From an uncultured Nostoc sp. (lineage in GTDB: Bacteria > Cyanobacteriota > Cyanobacteriia > Cyanobacteriales > Nostocaceae): 54,348 nt of DNA. Both the position numbers and the translations under genes were made by a program. This document shows, piece after piece, positions 48,082-54,348 of the stretch (position 1 is the stretch's first letter; each line of letters opens with the position of its first letter). The stretch is from contig NZ_CALMFY010000118.1 of NCBI RefSeq assembly GCF_937863485.1, forward strand, positions 1-54,348. Direction: 5' to 3'. Below the pieces are notes generated by a model. That model ran no database searches. It worked only from the letters and a program-made list of their open reading frames with translations, and was not told the origin of the DNA.

Positions 48082-48906
48082 ATGAAAAAAAACCTTGTCC
48101 GTTTAGCTGAACGCCCTGCCCCCATTAGGCTGGGTTCTTTTATTGTGACTTTATTGCTGCTATGGTTACCCTTAGCTGCACCAATATACTTACTAGTGCA
48201 TGATTCAAACTTAGAAAGTATATTGACATTGGTATTGTTATATGCAGGATTTATTTTTCTCTTAAAACTATGGGGTAAATATGTCTACCAGCAACCCCAA
48301 ATTCTACGGCATTATGGCTTAGAATTCACGCGACAAAACGGTGTGGATTTAGTGCGTGGCTTGGCTATGGGCGTAATTAATATTCTGATACTTTTTGGGG
48401 TAGAAAGTTTGTTAGGTTGGTTGGTGTGGCAACAACCGAAAGTTTTCTTGCTGAAAGTAATTGTAGAGGGTTTACTTGTTGGCTTAGGTATTGGATTTGC
48501 TGAGGAATTGTTATTCCGAGGCTGGTTGCTAAACGAATTACAACGAGATTACAGTCCGCATGTGGCACTGTGGACAGATGCAACTGCGTTTGCTACATTG
48601 CACTTTATTAAACCCTTGGAGGCAATTATTCATACACTGCCGCAATTTCCAGCTTTAGTACTGCTGGGGTTAACGCAAGTATGGGGAAAGCGTTGGCGGA
48701 GGGGGCGTTTGGGTTTACCAATTGGTTTACATGGTGGTTTAGTTTGGGGTTACTACATTATTAATGTAGGTAAATTAGTGAAATATTCTGGTCAAGTTCC
48801 TGATTGGGTAACTGGTGTAAATAATAATCCCCTACAAGGAGTGATGGGAGTGTTGTTAATGAGTGTACTAGCTTTGTGGATACGAGGGCGAACTGTTAAG
48901 AATTAA
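48082..48906 (+). CDS. CPBP family intramembrane metalloprotease
   Basis: A 274-residue membrane protein of the CAAX-protease/bacteriocin-processing (Abi, CPBP) family. Motif 1 is EELLFRG (Glu141, Glu142, Arg146), motif 2 is ATLHFIKP (His174), and motif 3 is GLHGGLVWGYY. At least six hydrophobic segments are present. Its substrate is unknown. It follows clpS by 64 nt, a common cyanobacterial pairing. Confidence 0.93.
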   Translation: MKKNLVRLAERPAPIRLGSFIVTLLLLWLPLAAPIYLLVHDSNLESILTLVLLYAGFIFLLKLWGKYVYQQPQILRHYGLEFTRQNGVDLVRGLAMGVINILILFGVESLLGWLVWQQPKVFLLKVIVEGLLVGLGIGFAEELLFRGWLLNELQRDYSPHVALWTDATAFATLHFIKPLEAIIHTLPQFPALVLLGLTQVWGKRWRRGRLGLPIGLHGGLVWGYYIINVGKLVKYSGQVPDWVTGVNNNPLQGVMGVLLMSVLALWIRGRTVKN

Positions 48907-48990
48907 AAATTTAAAAGTGAACTTTATTTTTGCCCAGCTACTTACTACTTAAATTGTAGTAGATAAGCTGTTCAAATTACAGCTTATTAA

Positions 48991-49467
48991 GTGTATCATC
49001 AACCAAGAGTTGAGCTAGTGTTTTCCATCGGAGTAAGAGAAATGGATTTACGAAAGTTCCATACAAACTTATTTGTTGACGATAGCAATGAATCTAGTGA
49101 ATGGGAGTGGGTCGCTGATTTAACTGATGAAGCGGAGTTTCTGGAAAACCTGCGCTACTGGCAAATTGCTAGATATGAGTTTAACCAAACTTATTTAGTC
49201 AGTCTTGATTCGGATTACCGAGTTAGTTTTCTGGACTTTTTGTGTATCACTGATAGGATTTTTAATATATATAGATGGGCAACACCAGAAAGTTTTTATG
49301 AATTCACAGGGCTGGTATTGTGTTTATCGTCAATTCAAAAAAAGTACATATTACATAAGCAAAATCCTGATAGAGTTGCTTTAATATCAGAATTGCCACA
49401 AGATTTATTAGAAGATATTTTGAAGGCACATACAACTTTGCAAAAGCGTTTCAGTTCAACCAAGTGA
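48991..49467 (+). CDS. Hypothetical protein
   Basis: A 158-residue acidic protein starting at GTG 48991; an internal ATG (MDLRKFHTNLFVDD) 17 codons later may be the real start. It is rich in Glu/Asp and aromatic residues (EWEWVADLTDEAEFLENLRYWQIARYEF). No family was recognised and no motif stands out. Confidence 0.65.
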   Translation: MYHQPRVELVFSIGVREMDLRKFHTNLFVDDSNESSEWEWVADLTDEAEFLENLRYWQIARYEFNQTYLVSLDSDYRVSFLDFLCITDRIFNIYRWATPESFYEFTGLVLCLSSIQKKYILHKQNPDRVALISELPQDLLEDILKAHTTLQKRFSSTK

Positions 49468-49595
49468 AACCCAAGAATTAACGCTTAATACCCATCAGTT
49501 ATTTCGACCGTGCAGGATAAAACTTGACATGATATTGTAAAGTAACACACTGCGGCAAAATAATTAAATAATTATGACTTTAAGGAGATTGCTTG

Positions 49596-49835
49596 ATGCC
49601 AAACTCATGCCATGTTTACCTCTTACGGGATGGGCAACATCAAGTCCTAACCATTCCTGATGAATTTGCTCTATCCAGCACAGAAGTTTTGTTACGCAAA
49701 GAAGGTAATCGATTAATCATCGAACCCATTTCTTCCGGTTCTCTACTTTCACTGCTTGCCACTTTGGAAGACATTACAGAAAACTTTCCTAACATAGATG
49801 AAGGGTTACTGCCACTTGATGATATTGTGCTTTAA
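49596..49835 (+). CDS. VapB-type antitoxin (AbrB/SpoVT-like)
   Basis: A 79-residue antitoxin-like protein. The N-terminal half (HVYLLRDGQHQVLTIPDEFALSSTEVLLRKEGNRLIIEP) has the swapped-hairpin beta-strand pattern of AbrB/VapB DNA-binding domains, and the C-terminal acidic tail (NFPNIDEGLLPLDDIVL) would bind the toxin. Its stop is 9 nt before the VapC-like gene. An AAGGAG ribosome site is upstream; a TTG codon directly precedes this ATG. VapB proteins usually repress their own operon. Confidence 0.88.
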   Translation: MPNSCHVYLLRDGQHQVLTIPDEFALSSTEVLLRKEGNRLIIEPISSGSLLSLLATLEDITENFPNIDEGLLPLDDIVL

Positions 49836-49844
49836 TCCTGTCCA

Positions 49845-50249
49845 ATGACTTATCAATACCTGCTAGACACCAACATCATTTCAGATTTGGTAAGACATCC
49901 TCAAGGTTTGGTGTTTCAGCGACTCGCAGCCGTAGAGGAAAACTGCATTTGTACCAGCATTATTGTGGTGTGTGAACTGCGATTTGGTGCAGCTAAAAGC
50001 GGCTCTCTCCGTCTTCTTCAGCAACTAGAAAGCATTCTTGAAGTATTACCTATTTTGTCGCTATCGCCTCCCGTGGATCAGCACTATGCGGTAATTCGTA
50101 CACACTTAGAGCAAACAGGAAGACTCATCGGCCCCAATGACTTACTGATTGCTGCCCATACCCTAGCCCTTAACCTGACGCTTGTTACAGCAAATGTCCG
50201 CAAATTTGAGCGCGTACCTGGTCTAAGTGTAGAAAATTGGCTACTTTGA
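49845..50249 (+). CDS. VapC-type PIN-domain toxin
   Basis: A 134-residue PIN-domain RNase. Acidic residues for metal binding are Asp in LLDTNIIS, Glu in VVCELRFG and Asp in GPNDLLIA; the last position (TANVRKFERVPGLSVENW) has Lys where many VapCs have Asp. VapC toxins cut tRNA or rRNA and are neutralised by VapB, here encoded just upstream. Activity is likely but not certain. Confidence 0.9.
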   Translation: MTYQYLLDTNIISDLVRHPQGLVFQRLAAVEENCICTSIIVVCELRFGAAKSGSLRLLQQLESILEVLPILSLSPPVDQHYAVIRTHLEQTGRLIGPNDLLIAAHTLALNLTLVTANVRKFERVPGLSVENWLL

Positions 50250-50310
50250 GGGTATACATTGGGGTGGTATAGTATATTATTCATTGCAGTTTGCATAAAT
50301 TAACCCTTAT

Positions 50311-50949
50311 TCAAAACGCAGCCTCCACAACTGTACCCACCAAACACGCTTTATTCAAATTAACGCCGCTCAAATTTACACCTTCTAACTCTGCACAAAG
50401 CAAATTCGCCCCTGAAAAATTCGCCCCCGCTAAATTCGCCCCCCGCAAGTCGGCTTCTTCCAGGTTTGCTTCACTCAACAACGTCCCTTGTAAATCAGCG
50501 CGACTCAAGTCTGCACCTTTGAGATTTGCCCCAGTCAGGTTTGCACCGCGCAAGTCAGCACCGCGCAAGTCCACACCTTGCAAGTTAACGTTCATCAAAT
50601 TGGCACCACTCAAGAAAGCACCCGCCAATGATACATCACTGAGTCTCGCTCCCATTAAGTTAGCGCCGCGCAAATTACTACCCCGTAAATCAGCACCTGT
50701 TAAATCTGCTTGCATCAGATTTGCTCCCATCAAACTCGCCCGCAAGTCAGTTTGTTGAAGGTTGGCTCCCATCAAATTCGCCCCCTCCAAATGCCCACCT
50801 TCGAGTTTAGAACCAGCAAAATTAGTGCCGACAAGGGTAGCGCCAGCAAGATTAATCCGGCTTAAATCCAGTCGGGAGAGTTCCTCGTCTTCTAAATTTG
50901 CCCCTGGAAGTTGTTTGAGTTTTCCTAATCTAATGGCTTCAATATTCAT
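50311..50949 (-). CDS. Pentapeptide repeat protein
   Basis: A 212-residue protein almost wholly of A(D/N)LXX repeats (for example ADLRGANLTGANLKGADLS), which fold into a right-handed quadrilateral beta-helix. No signal peptide. Function is unknown. Its ATG overlaps the stop of the DICT/HD gene by 4 bp (50946-50949), so it is translationally coupled to it. Confidence 0.9.
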   Translation of the reverse strand: MNIEAIRLGKLKQLPGANLEDEELSRLDLSRINLAGATLVGTNFAGSKLEGGHLEGANLMGANLQQTDLRASLMGANLMQADLTGADLRGSNLRGANLMGARLSDVSLAGAFLSGANLMNVNLQGVDLRGADLRGANLTGANLKGADLSRADLQGTLLSEANLEEADLRGANLAGANFSGANLLCAELEGVNLSGVNLNKACLVGTVVEAAF

Positions 50950-52373
50950 GTAAAGTAACTACCAATCTCCTCACTTATCTTGCTGTGGCTATCCCATTGG
51001 GAATCAAGTATCCAAATGCCGGCGCTGACTTTGGGTGTGATTACAGGTAAGTCTAGTCCCTGTTGTAAACCCATAACTAACAAAGCTAGGGTATCTACAA
51101 GTTTAGGGTCAAAGCGGGTAGATTGCTGCTGTCTGCACTCATCTAAAGCTTGAGAAAATATCTGTTCCTGGCTTTGATTTGACAATTTTCGCTGATTGAC
51201 TCGCCACTGAAAGTCTGCCAATAATGCCAAAATTCTCGACTCTAGGGGTATTTCATCTCCAGCTAAACCTGCTGGTTCCCCTGTGCCATTCCACCACTCG
51301 GTTTGGTGAGTGATAATTTGGGCAACTGCTCGTAGTCGTGGCATGGTTCGCAATACTTGCGCCCCCGGTACTAAGGGACAAGTTAAGGGAGAACTAGGGG
51401 CATCTTCTTGGTAACGTGTGGATATACCGCCAGTCAGAACGCTTTCTGCTTTCTGTAATGGATCTATGCGATGCAACAAACTCGCCAGCCGCAATCTTTT
51501 AATTTGCCATGCAGGAAGATCCAAAAGCTGGGCGATCGTTTCAGCAAGTACCACTACTTCCGCAGCTGCCATTGGATTGTTGACATCTGCCATATCCATC
51601 AGTTGCGCCATTCGCAAAAAGGCTTGGATTTCGTTAGAAATCAAGTTGCGATCTAGCGTTTGTTGGCGAAGTGCTATTGGTATGGATAAATTATCTTGCT
51701 CAGTCTGGAGGTAATCTACTACACGGGAGACAACTGCACCTAAATTTTGGGATCTGGCAATTGACGGTACAATTTGTTGTTTATCAACTGTGAGTTTATC
51801 CGCCAGTTCTGGGTTGTATTTTCTGATGTGAGCGATCGCTATTTCTGCTGTCTCTTGCACTAACTCTGGCTCAAATGTCCACAAGCCATAGAATTTACGC
51901 TCTAAGTCTGATGTCGGGACTCCAGCGCTGCCATAATCAGCCTCTGATAATTCTTGACAAATCACCATCGCTGTGTATTTAGGCGATAAAATAATTAAGT
52001 GCCACTCCTGCGCTACTGGATCAATTCGATCTAATGCTACTAAGTCTACATTGGCTAGCTGGCTGGTAGGATGTTCAGCAAAGCCGGATTCAGCAGCAGC
52101 CATGATGGCAATTTGGCGGCTGCGCTGGGCGATGTCTGCATATCGCCCAGCTTCTTGTAGATACCATTTACCCTGTTGGAAGGCTGTGATAACTAGGGGT
52201 GTACCGTCGTCGGTTAAGATATGGTCTTCTAGAGCATGGCACAGGGCAACTAGGGTATTTTTGTAGTAAACACCGAATCGAATTGGCCTGGTGGTATGGC
52301 GATGGGATGTTTCTAACTGTTGTAAGATTGAACCTTCTAACATGGGATTTGGTAAAAATAACCGCAGAGGCAA
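50946..52373 (-). CDS. DICT-domain plus degenerate HD-GYP-like protein
   Basis: A 475-residue signalling protein. The N-terminal ~190 residues (LETSHRHTTRPIRFGVYYKNTLVALCHALEDH...) match the DICT sensory domain found with cyanobacterial GGDEF/EAL/HD proteins. The C-terminal half (LRLASLLHRIDPLQKAE... IITHQTEWWNGTGEPAGLAGDEIPLESRILALLADF) is HD-GYP-like but several metal-binding His-Asp residues are replaced (LHRID; NGTGEP for the usual GYP), so c-di-GMP hydrolysis is doubtful. The second in-frame ATG (MLEGSILQQ, residue 11) is a possible start. Confidence 0.82.
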   Translation of the reverse strand: MPLRLFLPNPMLEGSILQQLETSHRHTTRPIRFGVYYKNTLVALCHALEDHILTDDGTPLVITAFQQGKWYLQEAGRYADIAQRSRQIAIMAAAESGFAEHPTSQLANVDLVALDRIDPVAQEWHLIILSPKYTAMVICQELSEADYGSAGVPTSDLERKFYGLWTFEPELVQETAEIAIAHIRKYNPELADKLTVDKQQIVPSIARSQNLGAVVSRVVDYLQTEQDNLSIPIALRQQTLDRNLISNEIQAFLRMAQLMDMADVNNPMAAAEVVVLAETIAQLLDLPAWQIKRLRLASLLHRIDPLQKAESVLTGGISTRYQEDAPSSPLTCPLVPGAQVLRTMPRLRAVAQIITHQTEWWNGTGEPAGLAGDEIPLESRILALLADFQWRVNQRKLSNQSQEQIFSQALDECRQQQSTRFDPKLVDTLALLVMGLQQGLDLPVITPKVSAGIWILDSQWDSHSKISEEIGSYFT

Positions 52374-52390
52374 TAGAGTTGCCAGTGCAT

Positions 52391-52422
52391 TGGGCGGGTT
52401 TCCCGACTTAAAGCAACTGGCG
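52391..52422. repeat. Fragment of the 45.5-kb MITE-like family
   Basis: Contains GGGCGGGTTTCCCGACTT and AAGCAACTGGCG, both also found in the element at 45537-45701 (directly or in reverse complement). It lies in the gap between the DICT/HD gene and the radical SAM gene. Terminal GTAG ends are missing. Confidence 0.6.
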
Positions 52423-52466
52423 CGACACAGAGGAAGAGAGGGGGAGAAATTCAGAGTTCGTATTTT

Positions 52467-54059
52467 CTAGGATACACCTGCTAACTGTTTTTCTTTCGTT
52501 TCTATTGGTGCTGTAAGTGCTGCTTCTAAGTCGGCACAACCCAGCTTTTCTTCTAAGATTTTCATGACTTCACGTCCGAAATCGTTGGGGTTTTGTTGCC
52601 AAGCTTGCAAGCAGACTTCTCCGAAGAATGAACCCAGGGGTTCAGGATTCCAGAGGAGTTTTTTGGCTGTCCACGGCATCAAACTCATTGGATCATACCC
52701 TGGTTTGAGGATGCCCTCTTTGAAAGCATATTCTTCTAAATGGGTATGGGGTTGCAGTCCAATAAAGAAGATGGCTGGTTCGACTTTATCAGCACCAAAA
52801 ATCCGTTCTAGTTCCCGGTGATAGGCGATGGTTTGACGGATGGTTTCGGGACGTTCATCAATGACGTTAAAGGAGTAATTGACAGAAACTAAGTCGTTGA
52901 AACCAGCTGCTTTTAAATCACGGCAGTTTTGCAAGACGTTTCGCAGGTTATACCCCATCCGCATTTTCCGCACGAGTTCTTGAGAACCACTGGTAATCCC
53001 TATTTCAAAGTAGTTCATCCCGGTTTTCGCCATCAAGTCGCACAACTGGGGTGTCAAATTGTCAGCTCTGATATATGCTGCCCAGTGGATGTCTGTCATA
53101 CCAGAATCGACGATTTTTTGCAAGAGTTCTATGGCATCGTCGATAAATTTTTTCGCTGGGATAAATTGGGCATCGGTAAACCAGAAGTTGCGAATGCCGC
53201 GATCGTATAATTGGCGCATCTCCGCAACTACTTCATCTGCTGGGTTGATGCGTACTTGTTTGCCTTCAACAACAGTGTAGACGCAATAACAACAGTTGTG
53301 AGGACAACCACGCTTAGTTTGTACACCTATATAAAAATCTTGCTCTTGCAGATAATAGTTAAATTCCGGCCAAATACTTTCGATATAGTCGTAGTTACAG
53401 GCTGTTTTTTCTAGTGGAGTGGGTTGTTCATGAATTAGTCGTTTGCGTGGTTGAGTTTCTCCTGCAATGTAACAGCGTTCATCTCGAAAATCTCTGCCAC
53501 TTAAAAGTTTTTCCAGCAGGGTTTCCCCTTCACCCACAGAAATAATTGTCCCTTGGGGTAAGCTTTTACCTAGCTGTTCATAAAATACACTGACTGCACC
53601 ACCACCTACAACTACACGAGCATTAGAATTATATTTTTGGGCACGCTTTAAACCGCGTTTGATTAAACCCTGATTACGCCATAACTCTACATAGTAAGCG
53701 GTGAAGATTCGTAAACCGCCCAATCCGCCACGTAGTTTCAAAAGAGGATTTTTAGCATAGTAAAATTCAAAAGCGTTTTGCAGTGGGTTGCCACCACGTC
53801 CACCAACTGGAGCATAAATTTGAATATCCCGCCAAGAAAATACTAGCAGTGTCGGTTTAAATTCATCGATACACCGATCTAAGGCAAAAGTGTAATCTAA
53901 AGGTGGCACTGTTCCCAAATCAAAAATGCGCTGTTCGATATTAGGAAACTGTTTGTGGACGTGATCGCTCAGGTAGACAACCCCAATGGGAAAGATAGGG
54001 TTACAAGGAAGGCGAACGTAAAGAATTCGATTTTCCATTATCGGTGTTTTGACTTCCAT
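52467..54059 (-). CDS. B12-binding-domain radical SAM protein
   Basis: A 530-residue protein with an N-terminal cobalamin-binding-type domain (PCNPIFPIGVVYLSDHVHK... LVFSWRD) and a radical SAM domain with the CxxxCxxC motif CPHNCCYC near residue 250. VVVGGGAVSVFYEQL and VGEGETLLEKLL are typical of the B12-radical SAM class (BchE/methylthiotransferase relatives). The reaction cannot be named. An internal ATG (MENRILYVRL, residue 8) may be the true start. Upstream of the DICT/HD gene on the same strand, about 90 nt away. Confidence 0.88.
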   Translation of the reverse strand: MEVKTPIMENRILYVRLPCNPIFPIGVVYLSDHVHKQFPNIEQRIFDLGTVPPLDYTFALDRCIDEFKPTLLVFSWRDIQIYAPVGGRGGNPLQNAFEFYYAKNPLLKLRGGLGGLRIFTAYYVELWRNQGLIKRGLKRAQKYNSNARVVVGGGAVSVFYEQLGKSLPQGTIISVGEGETLLEKLLSGRDFRDERCYIAGETQPRKRLIHEQPTPLEKTACNYDYIESIWPEFNYYLQEQDFYIGVQTKRGCPHNCCYCVYTVVEGKQVRINPADEVVAEMRQLYDRGIRNFWFTDAQFIPAKKFIDDAIELLQKIVDSGMTDIHWAAYIRADNLTPQLCDLMAKTGMNYFEIGITSGSQELVRKMRMGYNLRNVLQNCRDLKAAGFNDLVSVNYSFNVIDERPETIRQTIAYHRELERIFGADKVEPAIFFIGLQPHTHLEEYAFKEGILKPGYDPMSLMPWTAKKLLWNPEPLGSFFGEVCLQAWQQNPNDFGREVMKILEEKLGCADLEAALTAPIETKEKQLAGVS

Positions 54060-54309
54060 CTTGCCAATCTTTGGGGAAAGCGAAATAAATTCCAGTTTTA
54101 AGGCGTGTTTTTGTTTTGGCTACTCTTAATCTCTTAAATTTTGCTTGACATTTAAGCCACTCAGTGATAAAATGAAAAACTTTTGTTCACAGATGCAGGA
54201 ATCAATAAAATTGCTTTGTATACCAAATGCAGGGGATCAAGAGAGGCTTTACGAAGACATTTTTCATATATAGTAATCCGATTTGATTTTTTCAAAAATC
54301 TAAGTATAT

Positions 54310-54348
54310 GTAGGGGAGCCAGCCGTCTGGGCGGGTTTCCCGACTTGA
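54310..54348. mobile_element. Truncated end of a second MITE-like copy
   Basis: GTAGGGGAGCCAGC followed by CGTCTGGGCGGGTTTCCCG matches the reverse complement of the right end of the 45537-45701 element almost exactly. The rest of the copy lies beyond the window. Confidence 0.65.

Noticed and set aside
1..54348. tRNA, rRNA and CRISPR genes
   Set aside because: I scanned for TTCGAAT/TTCGANT T-loops, rRNA-like conserved blocks and evenly spaced direct repeats and found none; a tRNAscan or CRISPR finder run would settle it.
1..54348. HIP1 palindromes (GCGATCGC) as regulatory sites
   Set aside because: They are frequent across coding and non-coding sequence and are a general cyanobacterial genome signature, not specific signals here.

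Overview
This window reads as chromosomal DNA of a filamentous, probably Nostocales-type (Nostoc/Anabaena-like) cyanobacterium. The evidence is photosystem I genes psaF, psaJ and psaL, a ferredoxin-type glutamate synthase, a DUF1825 protein, an RNase E ending in the cyanobacterial arginine-rich nonapeptide, many HIP1 palindromes (GCGATCGC), and abundant short intergenic repeats of the Nostoc kind (CCAAAATC-type heptamers, MITE-like palindromes). Genus-level assignment is inference. No rRNA, tRNA, CRISPR array, prophage or complete transposase gene was recognised.

Layout. 1-5.8 kb: 3' end of an ACT-domain protein, an alpha/beta hydrolase, tsaD (minus strand), the PSI block psaF-psaJ followed by separately preceded psaL, then gmk and a RemA/DUF370 gene on the minus strand. 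6-15 kb: an APH-like kinase, a minus-strand block (secreted hypothetical, pyrF, tyrS), a divergent class A PBP, DUF1825, a J-domain/TPR protein, a TM2 protein, a helix-hairpin-helix protein and signal peptidase I. 15.2-16.9 kb has no convincing gene. 17-26 kb: polysaccharide deacetylase, a fused amino-acid ABC binding protein/permease, a methyltransferase, a candidate structured small RNA, and Fd-GOGAT. 26.5-29.8 kb: a phosphodiester-glycosidase-domain protein, a mannose-6-phosphate-isomerase-type cupin and an IscA/SufA-type protein. 30-36.3 kb: the str-type ribosomal cluster rpsL-rpsG-fusA-tuf-rpsJ with a consensus promoter, followed by a LON-substrate-domain gene. 36.3-45.2 kb: pheA, a DUF1997 gene, the rne-rnhB pair, a large radical SAM protein with a fused DUF2344-like domain, and a STAS protein. 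45.5-54.3 kb is more accessory: MITE-like repeats, a decayed aminotransferase gene, clpS and a CPBP protease, a VapBC-type toxin-antitoxin pair, a translationally coupled DICT/HD-GYP-like plus pentapeptide-repeat pair, and a B12-binding radical SAM protein.

Most genes are core housekeeping, so function is assigned with good confidence. The least explained material lies between genes: a putative ~175-nt RNA with its own promoter and terminator near 20.7 kb, a 169-bp MITE-like element with perfect 19-bp terminal inverted repeats and an apparent target duplication at 37.5 kb, a second MITE-like family near 45.6, 52.4 and 54.3 kb, and palindromic repeats that have entered coding sequence. No clearly new multi-gene system could be demonstrated from sequence alone; the small RNA and the DICT/HD-GYP-pentapeptide pair are the best candidates for follow-up.
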